DNA of 64,000 bases from Ryuthela nishihirai (Eukaryota; Arthropoda; Arachnida; Araneae; Heptathelidae): contig JAWZYU010000011.1 of the NCBI GenBank assembly GCA_038380435.1, forward strand, positions 73,281,501-73,345,500, read 5' to 3'. A model generated the notes under the pieces. It did no database searches and had not been told where the DNA came from. It saw only the letters and a program-made list of their open reading frames with translations. Within the stretch, counting starts at the first letter, position 1. Each line of letters opens with the position of its first letter. A program made the position numbers and the translations under genes. Of this stretch, positions 12,140 through 23,585 are shown piece by piece.

Positions 12140-12930
12140 CAATTAACCACCAAAGAAGAGAGACAGCAAGAGCTGCAACCCTTTCCTCATTCAGAAGATC
12201 ATGGAGATATGCTCCAAGCTCACTTCTACCTATATCACAATCCACTTCCAGTGAATCCCTCCCATGTAGGGATACCTGGCAGTGAGCTTGCTGATTGGAC
12301 TGTGAAAGAGGTGCTTGAGAGTCAGAGGTTGTCAGATCACTAATTTCTAGAAAAATCGTTGCCAGATATTTTTTTCTGAATTCTGTAATCAACCATAGTT
12401 TCGGATATTTTTTGGAGTGACTGTACGTTACTAATTTCTCCCTCTCTCTCTCTCAGCGACTGCAAGACTTTTGTCTCAGCTGATGAGTCAGTATTGTCTT
12501 GCCCAGTGGCAGAGGGACTCTAGTTGTTTCTCTTTTAGGTACATGGTAGACTCTTCTCTCACTGCTCCTAACCTCAGAGACCTCCTCTGGTCTGAGGAGA
12601 CCCTCCTACATCATCTGAGTGGGTGTCTTCTACAGCAATTTTATGCTTCACACTCCCAGTAGAGCCTACAGTCCTAACTGTGCCACATACAGCACACCTG
12701 AGACTTTATCTCATGTACTGCTGAACTGCTCCCGCTACAATGCTGAAAGAGAAGCTTTGTTTCAGGATCTTCATGCTGTCAGAACCACAGATTATTCCAT
12801 TACCTCCCTTCATGGACTCACCAGAATAAGAAGTTGCAGCGAACGTGCATGTGGCTACCTATTGATTTCTTTGAGAACATTGGCATCTTCTGCAAGATTA
12901 GTATAGTTAATAGATTTGTGAGATAGCAGA
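12140..12930 (+). mobile_element. LINE 3' region (RNase H and C-terminus), degenerate
   Basis: The + strand near 12264-12330 encodes HVGIPGSELADWTVKE, the C-terminal core of a LINE RNase H domain (usual form HVGIPGNERAD). Further on, 12595-12900 encodes LLHHLSGCLLQQF-like sequence and CATYSTPETLSHVLLNC, the Cys/His cluster seen in I/Jockey/R1-group LINEs; the second Cys is replaced by Tyr. The frames are broken between segments and an unrelated stretch lies at 12310-12430. It is an old, 5'-truncated copy whose 3' flank appears to have received the hAT element at 13180. Confidence 0.7.
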
Positions 12931-13179
12931 GAGGCAGTATCTTCTGTGTATGCTATCTAGTCCTCTTGCTGTGACTGGTGTAGGGCACCCTCATTGGAGG
13001 CTAATTTCACCATAATCTTCACACACAACATTCACAACACCTTGAACCTTGACCAAAAAAATTGACCACTACAGCTGATTGACCACAACAGTTCTAGACA
13101 ATGAACATAGTGCTATCATTCTATTGTTTACAAATTTTTCACAATATTTGTACAGGACCTAGAATGCTTTTGGGTAGGA

Positions 13180-14195
13180 TTACCAGTTGTCTGGTTTTTC
13201 CTGAAAATACCCTCTTTTTAAGGACTTTTGGGTTGAATTTTTGTTACACACTGGAATTTTTGAAAAAATATAAATTTATGAAAATATTTTAGGAAACTCT
13301 CATGACACTATGAGATAAATGAGTTTTTTGTGTTATTGTGGTAAGGCTAATTAATTAAAAAAATCTTGTGTTTTTTAATGATTAAGCTTTATTGTTTTGC
13401 ATTTTCAACTTAGATGTTTTCCTTAATCTCTTGACTGAATGGAAAAATTTCAAAAGTTTGTCAACTGATCCCAAAATGTCACCAAGCAATGTCAACTCAC
13501 AAAAAATGGAACATTATTTATTATTTGTTTCAATGATCATGGATTCATGATCAATGATTCATGCACATTTCATGCAAATAGTTGTTGTTTATTTTAAAAT
13601 AATTATAGGTGAAAGTAGTTTTGTGATTCTCTAACCAGGAATGAATATCAAAATATCGATTTATTTTCAGAATTATTAAAATTGACAATGTTCTTTTTTG
13701 TCTTAACTGGACATTATGCTAATGTTGAGCTTATATTTTCATTCACAAGTGCACAGTTGACAAAGGAAAGAAACATATGAATGTGGATTAAACTAAAGGA
13801 ATACTCTTAATGAAACATAATTTTAAAATTCTTAATTGTGAGCAGTTTCATGAATATCTTTTGATGAAGGCAGATCTCCTAAATTGATTGGAAAATCTGA
13901 TAAATTAATACAATTGAAAAAAGAATAAATTTTTTAGTAATTTTGTATATCGTGATTTATTTTAATCTTGTGTTTTGAGTTTTTTTTTTTTTGTTATTTT
14001 TTCTATTTTCATTGTTATACTTAATATTTTTATATTTATTTTTTTGTAAATTGTAATTTTCAAAAATTCTGAATACATTAAAATGCATATCCTATCTAAA
14101 AAAAATGTCTTATTCAAATAAAATATCCTACTCTGGTCCTACATTTTCATCACCCATGGCCTACATTAGCCTCATAAAATCTGGTAACCCTCTTT
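13180..14195 (+). mobile_element. hAT-type transposon remnant
   Basis: The ends are an imperfect inverted repeat: ggattaccag (left) and ctggtaaccct (right). Flanking 8-mers CTTTTGGG and CTTTATGG match at 6 of 8 positions, the target-duplication length expected for hAT. The + strand at about 13690-13880 reads, with stops, HYANVELIFSFTSAQLTKERN and NCEQFHEYLL. This matches the hAT C-terminal dimerisation region (usual core NAxVERxFS...R). The element is about 1.0 kb, so most of the transposase is gone. Confidence 0.65.
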
Positions 14196-14488
14196 ATGGG
14201 TAAATGTTTCCTGCACCCATATTTATATGCTCTACTATTGACCACTTTTTCATCACAACTGTGCCCAATAAAACATACCATTTTCAGTCCCAATTTTTTG
14301 TAATTTTTCTTGAACTAATACCTTTTTTTATAACCTTGTTTAAAAAAAGCATGTGAAATGGTACATTTTGATCAGTATGGGTATATATATATCAGTATCA
14401 GTATTGGCTGTTTTATTAGCCAAAATGACAAAGCTTTTCACATTATTTTACTATTTTTTTTTTGTCTTATCATACTGCCACACTTTGG

Positions 14489-16565
14489 CTATCTGTAAAT
14501 TAAAACTGCATAAATCCCCAGGGGTGGATGACTTCTTAAGTTTAAGCTGCAAGACACTTTTAAAAAGGAACAGTCAGATCCAATTTCAGCTCCTGTATAT
14601 GATCTAGTATTCCTAGGAGAACTACCACATTTGCTGTTAATTAACATATAGTCAATCGTATTCTTAGGCAAACCCATCTGGTAAAACCCACATATACTTC
14701 TATATGTTGTGTGCTTCTCAGCAGACATCCCAGTGATGCTCTTCTAGGATATGAGTGCATAAATAAATGGGTTCTTCCAGCTAAATTTCAGACAAGCATT
14801 AAAGACTAGAATGTTATCTGTTGTTATGCCCCCACTGGGGATGTTGATTAGATGATTTATAGACATTTCGGGATATTTTGAATTCTGTCAAGAAAGGAGT
14901 TATTACCCTTGTTCTAGGCGACTTCAATGCCAAAGTTGGTATTGACTCTGACCATTGGGGAGGGGTGATAGGCCGTTTTGGTATTGGTACCTGCAATGGA
15001 AATGGGCAACATCTCCTAACAGGTAAGGAAATTTAATGGTTTGAGAATAACTAACATTTATTACAAACACTGCGACTTACACAAGCACACATGTTTCACC
15101 AGATGGACTTTATAAGAATATGATTGATTATATATATTAATGAACAGCAAATGGACTGGTTTGGTTAAGTATACCAAGTCATATAGGGGAGCTGAAATTG
15201 GATCTGACCATTATCTTGTTAAAAGTGTCTTGTAACTTAAACTTAAAAAATGGTGTGCTAAGGTAAAAAAAAGGTCACCTTTAACACTGAAGTTCTGAAA
15301 GACCCAGTTATAGCTAAAGCTCACCATGATAAGTTACTTAGTTGTTATAACAGTCATGGTTTGGCTTACTACTAAAGTTGAGGAAGAATGGGACCATTTT
15401 AAATAAGCTTTTCTTGATGCTAACAATACTCTTTTAGGGAAAAGGAGTGGAGAGGTGGAATTATTTGAGTGATAAGACACTTGAGCTTATTTCAGAAAGA
15501 ACTGCAGAGATGTCCTTAATAAATACCCTCCTTATATAATGCATTACAGGAAGCTTAATAAACATGTAAAGGATCAGTTAGCTGCTGATAAAAGCTTTTG
15601 GCTTGATGGCTTGGCTGACAAATCTGAGGAAGCAGTTAGACACAATAGCAATGATCTGTACCAGATAGTTAATGTTTTGTGCTGTAGAAAATGGAGAGGT
15701 ATACATGAATTAAAGGATAAACAAGGTAGCTAGGTGGGCTAAACATTTCAGTGATGTTCTAAACAATGTGGTTAGTTCTATTACCATTATTTATAATGAT
15801 GATAGATGCATTACGGGCTTTAATGTTGGCCCTATAACACAGTCTGAAGTTATTTTGGCTGTTTCTAAACTTAAACTAAATTAGTACATAGGGGTAGATG
15901 AAATTACTATGGAAATGTTTAGAGCTGGGAATATTTCGATTATCGAATGAATGATTGAAATTGTGAATATCTTTTATGATAAAGTCATGGTTCCTAAGGA
16001 TTTTACCAGAGCTATTATTATCCCTATTTTTAAAAAAGATGATTGCACTTCTTGTGATAACTATAGGAGCATCAGCCTACTTTCTGTTCATGGTAAAGTT
16101 CTTTGCATGATTGTGCTTAATAGAATTAAGAATTTAGTTGATAGACAGTTGTGTGATGAGCAGTGTGGATTCAGAAGTGGTAGGGGATACGTAGATCAGA
16201 TATTTTCACCCAGGCCGATTCTTGAGAAATGTTTAGAGTTTCTGGAACCTTTGGTTACTAGCTTTGTTGATTTCATAATGGCTTTTAACTTTGTTGATCA
16301 TCATAATTTGTGGTTGATTGTGAGATCGTATGGCATACCAGACAAGTTAGTTAACATAATGAAAGCTCCCTATAATAACACTGAGTTGTGTGTGAGAGTT
16401 GGTCAGGCTTGTAGCAATTCGTTTAGCATTGCTTCTGGTTTTTGACAAGGGTGCATTTTGTCTCCTTTTCTCTTTAGTTTGGTTATTGATTATGTTATAT
16501 GAAATTCAGTGAAAGGGAAAGATTTTAGCCTTAAATGGTCTGGAGATACACAGTTTTTAAAGATC
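14489..16565 (+). mobile_element. RTE-like LINE copy A, rearranged
   Basis: A mosaic copy. A short + piece of reverse transcriptase (KLKLHKSPGVDD, 14503-14530) is followed by an inverted piece (14540-14706, minus). From 14707 a continuous + copy runs from the APE-type endonuclease (LVLGDFNAKVG-like, near 14911) through the linker (15300-15740) into reverse transcriptase (15951-16445). RT motifs visible are IPIFKKDDCTSCDNYRSISL, DEQCGFRSGRG and a damaged DFIMAFNFVD (usual DFKKAFDSVD). It ends near 16565, after QGCILSPFLFSLVIDYV-like sequence. Several stops and frameshifts make it non-functional. Confidence 0.85.
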
Positions 16566-17671
16566 TGGAGATAAACAGTTCATAATATTTCGATTAGTGC
16601 TTAAATCTTTCATTTATTTCATTTTTTCTAAATTATTTAGTCATTTATGCATATAATGCATATTTTTAGATTTTTAACGATCGACAAATTCTAAGCCTAA
16701 GTAAAACAGTGTCATAAAAAATAATTTTGCTTTAAAAACTATTTAATTTAAATAAGAAAAATATAAAATATATCAGGAAAGTGATAAGAAACAATAAAAA
16801 ATTAAATAAAATGTTTCAAGCATTTAAAGTTTAATCGATGCACTAAATTTGAGAAGGAGTTGCTTTATTATTAAGCTGCATAACTGCTATGGAAAAGTTT
16901 AATTCTAAAATTCCGGCAAAAATTTTGGTTAAAAATCGCAATTTTCTGACCTTAATTTGTTATATGCTTTAAATATAATTAAAGATATTGATAAATAAAG
17001 TCCTACCATTTAAAAACCATGCTCAATGCTTAGAGCTCTGATTGCCGCCATTACAGATCACTAGCAGTTTCACTTTCGATCATTTCTAATTAATTATTGT
17101 TTAGATTCGCAGCATCCATTTGAGAAGCAATAAAAATAGTTTAGAAGCATAAAAGCAAATAAAAAAGTCTTTAAAATCGAAAGTCTGTTAAAATATTGAT
17201 TGAAAGCTGATGTGCATAGTTCCCAGATGACGCAATTTCCGGTATTAAAAAAAAAATCAGTTATCTTTACATTAAAAGTTTAGAAAGCATTACAACTCTA
17301 GTAGAGCTATAGAAAGCAGAAAAGAGTGGGAAATGCAACCGATAAATAATCTAAGCACAGTGCAGCAGAATAGAGGCATGAACTGAATCAGTACTACTTG
17401 ATGCTGCTTATGACGATTGAAGGTGACAGAACATGCATCTGACTCAAATAGATTTATTTTTAAAATATAATTTTTTCAAGTGGAATCAACACTAAAATAT
17501 TTATATCATAGATTTAAATTTTAATTTTGATATTTAATCAGAAACAGTTGAAAAAAATTCAGATTTCTGTTCGGAAAAATTTCTTTTTACAACCTTGTAC
17601 TATGGAGTGAAGCTTCAGTCTCCGACCACTAGAATAGGAAAGATGATAGTGATTCTTTGGGCTGCGACACA
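16566..17671. other. Spacer between RTE copies A and B
   Basis: AT-rich with no recognised element. It separates two direct-orientation RTE fragments with overlapping content, which are therefore separate insertions. Confidence 0.5.
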
Positions 17672-18754
17672 GTAAGGATTAATTACAGTAAATGGGCTAG
17701 TTCTATGGTTCATTACCTTGTTAAAAGTGTCTTGCAACTTAAACTTAAAAAATGGTGTGCTAAGTAAAAAAAAGTCACCTTTAACACTGAAGCTCTGAAA
17801 GACCCAGTTATAACTAAAGCTTACCATGATAGGTTACTTAGTCATTATGACAATCATGGTTTGACTACTACTGAAGTTGAGGAAGAATGGAACTGTTTTA
17901 AACAGGCTTTTTTGGAAACAAACAGTACTCTTTTAGGAAAAAAGGAGCAGAGGAGGCAGAATTATTTGAGTGATAGGGCACTTGAGCTTATTTCAGAAAG
18001 AAAGAACTGCAGGAATGTCCTTAATCAATACCCTACTAGTCCTAATAGAAAGCATTACAGAGAGTTTAATAAACATGTATTCAGTTAGTTGCTGATAAGA
18101 ATCTTTGTCTTGGCTGACAAAGCTGAGGAAGCAGTTAGACAGCACAACAGCAGAGAGCTGTACCAGATAGTTAATGTTTTGTGTGGTAGAACACGGACAG
18201 GTATACAGGGATTGAAGGATAAACAATGTAAGGTTATAGAAGGTGAAGATTCTGTCATGGCTAGGTGGGCTGAGCATTTCAATGACATTTTAAACAATGT
18301 GGTTAGTCTACTCCTATTAATTTTGTAATGATGATAGATGCATTACTGGCTTTAATGACTTTAACATTGGCCCTATAACAGTCTGAAGTTATTTTGGCTA
18401 TTTCAAAACTTAAACTACATAAATCCCTAGGGGTAGATGAAATTACTATGGAAATGCTTAGAGCTGGGAATGTTTTGGTTACCTCATGGATGACTGAAAT
18501 TTTGAATATCTTTTATGATAAAGCATGGTTCCTAAGAATTTTACCAGAGCTATTATCATCTCTATTTTTTTTTAAAAGGTGATCACAGTTTTTTTGATAA
18601 TTATAGGGGTATCAGCTTACTTTCTGTTCCAGGTAAAGTTCTTTTCATGATTGTGCTTAATAGAATTAAGAATCTGGTTGACGGACAATTGCGTGATGAG
18701 CAATGTAGATTCACAAGTGGTAGGTGATGTATAGATCAGATTCTTTCACTCAGA
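17672..18754 (+). mobile_element. RTE-like LINE copy B, segment 1 of 3
   Basis: The + copy starts in the endonuclease-RT linker (aaatgggctagttct near 17689) and passes through the linker and early RT (KLHKSLGVDEITMEMLRAGN near 18412-18470). It stops at 18754 within the codons for DQI(L/F)SLRQ-ILEK. The missing continuation appears exactly at 21151, so the copy was interrupted by the 18755-21150 block. Frameshifts and stops are frequent. Confidence 0.85.
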
Positions 18755-19353
18755 CCTCCTCCTCCTCCTCCTCCTCCTCCTCCTCCTCCTCCTCCTCCTC
18801 CTCCTCCTCCTCCTCCTCCTCCTCCTCCTCCTCCTCCTCCTCCTCCTCCTCCTCCTCCTCCTCCTCCTCCTCCTCCTCCTCCTCCTCCTCCTCCTCCTCC
18901 TCCTCCTCCTCCTCCTCCTCCTCCTCCTCCTCCTCCTCCTCCTCCTCCTCCTCCTCCTCCTCCTCCTCCTCCTCCTCCTCCTCCTCCTCCTCCTCCTCCT
19001 CCTCCTCCTCCTCCTCCTCCTCCTCCTCCTCCTCCTCCTCCTCCTCCTCCTCCTCCTCCTCCTCCTCCTCCTCCTCCTCCTCCTCCTCCTCCTCCTCCTC
19101 CTCCTCCTCCTCCTCCTCCTCCTCCTCCTCCTCCTCCTCCTCCTCCTCCTCCTCCTCCTCCTCCTCCTCCTCCTCCTCCTCCTCCTCCTCCTCCTCCTCC
19201 TCCTCCTCCTCCTCCTCCTCCTCCTCCTCCTCCTCCTCCTCCTCCTCCTCCTCCTCCTCCTCCTCCTCCTCCTCCTCCTCCTCCTCCTCCTCCTCCTCCT
19301 CCTCCTCCTCCTCCTCCTCCTCCTCCTCCTCCTCCTCCTCCTCCTCCTCCTCC

Positions 19354-19389
<36 letters not shown>
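18755..19389. repeat. Giant (CCT)n microsatellite plus (AGC)n
   Basis: 18755-19356 is about 200 uninterrupted CCT units (602 bp), followed by about 11 AGC units (19357-19389). It directly abuts the 3' terminus of the minus-strand RTE copy C, where other family members carry a short (ATC/TGA)n tail. The tract is therefore probably an expanded and mutated LINE tail. The pyrimidine/purine strand asymmetry is complete. The long Ser-, Gly- or Glu-only ORFs here are artefacts of the repeat. Confidence 0.97.
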
Positions 19390-19390
<1 letters not shown>

Positions 19391-21150
19391 ATGGGCTACA
19401 GAGGTCCAACCAGACCATGCAATTTAGTTCTCCAAGCAAGTCTCTCCTGAGCTACATCTACCGCATCTGGCCACTGCACACCAATTCTAACATGGTCCTG
19501 TTTGACACTGTCTGCCCACCGCATCCCAGGTCTCCCCTTCTTTCTGAGGCTTTTAGGCACACTGTTCATAACCCTATTCGCCAATCTATAATTATTCATA
19601 CGGGCAACATGGCCAAACCAACGGAGTCTCTCTCTGCACAATATGCTGCTTAAAGGAGGTTGCAAACTCCTTTGCCTAATCTCATCATTAGTTACAAAGT
19701 TGAAACACCTAATGCCCAAGATACTGCATAAGCATCTGGAATCAAAAGCATCTAGTTTCCTGTTATCTTGTTTACAAAGTGTCCACATTGCACTACCATA
19801 ACTAACCCTAGAAAGAACCAAACTATTATAGTCTAATTTTAGTCTTTAGGTGTATATGCCTATTTCTCCACAATCTCCATAGATTCTTAAAAGTCCTGGC
19901 AGCAATCCCTATTCGTCTGTTAATCTCATGCCGCACATCACCATTAGCTGTTAAATAGCTCCCAAGATAATTAAACTGTGACACCTGCTCAAGACTGCAA
20001 CCATTCAGATTAACTGAATCACAGCCTGCCTGACCAATTTTCATCACTTTAGTTTTCTCTCTGTTTATAACCAAACCTACTCTACTACCAGTCTCATCAA
20101 CAGCTGGAATGAAAGAGTTCATCTCATCAACATCATTTGCCGAAAGGGCTAAATCATCAGCATAATCTAAATCAGAAATTTTCGTATCTCCAGTCCATTT
20201 AAGCCAAAATCTTTCCCTTGAAGTGAATTTCGCATTACATAAGCAATAACCAAGCTAAAGAGAAAAGGAGACAAAATGCACCCTTGTCGAACACCAGAAG
20301 TAATGCTAAACCAATTGCTACAAGCCTTACCAACTCTCACACACGACTCAGTGTTGTTATAGAGAGCTTTCATTATGTTAACTAATTTGTCTGGTATACC
20401 ATATGATGTCACAATCAACCACAAATTATGACGATCAACAGAGTCGAAAGCCTTTTTGAAATCAACAAAGCTAGCAACCAAGACTTCTGAAACTCTAAAT
20501 ATTTCTCAAGAATCTTCCTAAGTGAAAATATCTGATCCACACATCCCCTGCCACTTCTGAATCCACATTGCTCATCACGCAATTGACTGTCAACCAGATT
20601 CTTAATTCTATTAAGCACAATCATGGAAAGAACTTTATCTGGAACAGAGAGTAGGCTGATACCCCTATAGTTATCACAAGAACTGCGATCACCTTTTTTG
20701 AAAATAGGGATAATGATAGCTCTGGTAAAATCCTTAGGAACTATGCCTTTATCATAAAAGATATTCAGAATTTCAGTCATCCAAGTGGTAACCGAAACAT
20801 TCCCAGCTCTAAGCATTTCGGTAGTAATTTCATCTACCCCTGGAGATTTATGTAGTTTAAGTTTAGAAACAGCCAAAATAACTTCAGATTGTGTTATAGG
20901 GCCAACATTAAAGCCACCAATGCATCTATCATCATTGCAAACAATGGGAGTAGAACTAACTATATTGTTTAGAACATCACTGAAATGCTCAGCCCACCTA
21001 GCCATGACAGAATCCTCCCCTTCTATAAACCTTACCTTGTTTATCCTTTAATTCTTGTATACCTGCCCGTTTTCTACCACACAAAACATTAACTATCTTG
21101 TACAGCTCTCTGCTGTTGTGCTGTCTAACTGCTTCCTCGGCTTTGTCAGC
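19390..21150 (-). mobile_element. RTE-like LINE copy C (5'-truncated)
   Basis: The best-preserved RT of the family, on the minus strand. Pieces in order: linker (ADKAEEAVR at about 21140), MARWAEHFSDVLNN (21003), KSPGVDEITTEMLRAGN and IPIFKKGDRSSCDNYRGISL with DEQCGFRSGRG (20415-20900). After a frameshift comes DFKKAFDSVDRHN with GVRQGCILSPFLFSLV (20167-20481). The catalytic YADDLA lies at about 20145-20165. The LNYLGSYL-like thumb follows (19826-20122), then the C-terminus RLRWFGHVARM (about 19596-19630). Only about three frame breaks separate these ORFs. The 5' end stops at 21150 and the 3' end meets the microsatellite. The role in an intact element is target-primed reverse transcription. 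Confidence 0.9.
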
Positions 21151-21432
21151 CAGATTCTTGAGAAATGTTTAGAGTTTCAAAAACCTGTGGTTACTCACTT
21201 TGTAGATTTCAAAAAGGCTTTTGACTCTTTTGACTGTCATAATTTGTGGTTGATTGTGAGATCTTATGACATACCAGACAAATTAGTTTACATAGTGAAA
21301 GCCCTCTATAATCACACTGAGTCATGTATGAGAGTTGGCAAGACTTGTAGCAATTGGACTTGTAGTATTGCTTCTGCTGTTCGACAAGTGTGCATTTTGT
21401 CTCCTTTCCTCATTAGTTTGGTTATTGATTAT
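21151..21432 (+). mobile_element. RTE-like LINE copy B, segment 2 of 3
   Basis: Resumes at ILEKCLEFQKPV (21151 onward), exactly where segment 1 stopped. It reads DFKKAFDSFDCHN, with the first catalytic Asp kept, to LVIDY at 21432, where a second insertion with a 9-bp target duplication splits it again. Confidence 0.88.
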
Positions 21433-23576
21433 TTTTTTAGAAATAGATATTTATTCCCATTGTGTAGACAAGTTATACATTTCCTATAAAGTATTTTGTG
21501 TAACATATTTCTAAAATTGTACATTAAAGTTTAGTAATATTGTAAACATCCACAAGAGTTCAAGTAACTTGCATATTGGTTTATACAATTTGGTAAAACA
21601 TTTTGGAAAAGGCAACAAATTTAATACAAAATCTATAGATGTAATATTTGTATTCATTTAGTAAAATAATATATTCTATTTCCAAAACAGTGAAAGTCAG
21701 AAATTCAAAAAGACAAGATAGTCCAATCCACAAACCTCAGATTGACAATATCAATGCAACAAAACATGTAAGATGGTGCAAAGCACATAAAAACGAATAC
21801 TAAAGACTGGCAATGTGTCATCCGGTCTGATGAATTGTGCTACACATTGTTTCCCACTACTGGTAGAGTGTATGTCTGGCAAAAACCTTCAGAAGTGTAC
21901 CACCCCAACTCTTTGGTTCCAACTGTGAAGCATGGAGGTGGATCCCTGGTGCTGTGAGGTTCCATGTCATGGCATTCCTTAGGGCCATTAGTTATTCTGC
22001 AGGATCGTGTCACATCCGCAACATACAAATCCATTCTGGGGGACTCGTATCCAATGTTGCAAGCATTGTTCCCTAATGACTGTCCCTGGTTTCAAGTGGA
22101 TAATGCACTCGTGCATTGTGTGAAACTTGTCAAGTTGTGGTTTGCAGAGCATGAGGATGAGGTACAGCAGCTACCCTGGCCACCTCAATCTCTAGACCTT
22201 AATATTATTGAACATTTGTGGGAATATCTGAAGTGCGATGCCAGATCACACTTTCCACCTCCAGCATCACTGGCACAATTGAGCGATATTTTACAGGAAG
22301 AATGGTCCCACATTCCATTACCGTATTTGCATGAATTGTATAAGTCTGTTTCACATCGAACTGCATCTGTTCTGAACACCTGAGGTGGGCTTAAAGTTTA
22401 TTAATAAAATGTTCTCCACAAACGACATGTGTTTCCATTATTTTGATAAACCCCTTTATATAATGCTTTTTACAATGGTTTTTTTAGGAAGAGATAAAAT
22501 AAAATTTATATGTTTAGCAATTCTTGTATTATAATTTTATGTCTAATATCACTTTCAGTCCAGTACCTTTTAAGATATAAAATGATATTGTATATGTGTA
22601 ATTTTTTTAAAGGTAATATATGCAATTCATTATAGAATCATACATTCTTTTCCTTAAGATGCTTCTAATTATTCTATTTTGAGTTTTAATTAATTGCTTA
22701 TTATTGCTGTGATAAATTTCACCCCAAGGAATTAATCCATATGTTAAATGAGATTTAATCCATGAATTATAAATTAGTTTTAAAAGTGTAATATTTATAA
22801 AATTTCAGATGTAAATAATTGTGGTATTATTGTATTAAGTTTATTTATTAAAGAATCAATGGGTTTATTCCAGTTAGTTTACTATCAATACATACTCCTA
22901 AGTATTTATAGTACTCAACACTTTCTAGTGGTTTGTATGAACAACCATTACCAATGCATTTGAGTGTATAATAAAATAATTTCATTTTCAATTTAATTTT
23001 TTTGATTTTGTCTCAATCGGAAATATACATATTTCGTTTTCTCTACATTTAGAAACAACTTATTTTTCATAACCAATTTCTGATATGCTATAAATCATGA
23101 TTTATTTTTTCAATCAAAATATTTTTAGTATTTGCTGTATATATCAGAGCAGTATCATCAGCAAATGCTATTAATTGCCCTTTTAGTTCCAGGTTCAAAA
23201 ATCATTTATAAAAATATTAAATAATATTGGACCTAATACAGACCTTTGTGGAACACCTTTTTAATTTTCTTTTCATTACTGTAATGGTTCCCTATTTTAA
23301 CCTTTTGAGTTCTATTTTTTAAATAAGTCTGAAACCATAATAAAATGGTCCCTCGAACTCCCTCTCTCTCAAGTTTATACAATGATACGTCATGTGAAAC
23401 TGAGTCAAATGTTTTCTTTATGTCCAAAATATTACTGCTGTTTTTAAATTTTTATTTTTTCACTGTAGGTTGAAGATGTTCATTTTAATATAGCATCCTC
23501 TGTTCCAGTGTCTTTCCTAAACCCAAACTGATTTTTAAAAAAATATATTTCTGTAATTTATATTATTTTTTATTTA
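21433..23576 (-). mobile_element. Jockey/CR1-like LINE inserted in RTE copy B
   Basis: Flanked by a perfect 9-bp target duplication ATTGATTAT (21424-21432 and 23577-23585). On the minus strand the 3' end is at the left, with an A6 tail (21433-21438 as T6). Minus-strand translation gives MDIKKTFDSVSHDVSLYKLE (23427-23370; RT motif with catalytic Asp), then QLIAFADDTALIYTA (about 23180-23136; the YADD-equivalent box FADD), then EYYKYLGVCIDSKL (about 22923-22880). These are typical of the CR1/Jockey group. The frames are broken. A Tc1 fragment is nested within its 3' half. Confidence 0.85.
21710..22430 (+). mobile_element. Tc1-family transposase fragment nested in LINE
   Basis: The + strand reads, with early stops, RWCKAHKN (about 21771), an FPTTGRVYVWQKP-like segment (21849-21885), and VPTVKHGGGSLVL. 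A 139-codon open stretch (21964-22383) follows, with DRVTSATYKSILGD, an altered VDNALVH (usual DDNAPIH) and PWPPQSLDLNIIEHLWEYLK, which includes the final catalytic Glu. It ends SVSHRTASVLNT. N-terminal DNA-binding sequence and TIRs were not found. Confidence 0.85.
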
Positions 23577-23585
23577 ATTGATTAT

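Noticed and set aside
11982..12392. 136-codon minus-strand ORF
   Set aside because: The + strand of the same stretch encodes LINE RNase H residues (HVGIPGSELAD), so the minus ORF is a shadow.
18724..19653. Long poly-Ser, poly-Gly and poly-Glu ORFs (up to 309 codons)
   Set aside because: They are the three readings of the (CCT)n microsatellite, with no start context, no domain and LINE tail sequence beyond the tract.
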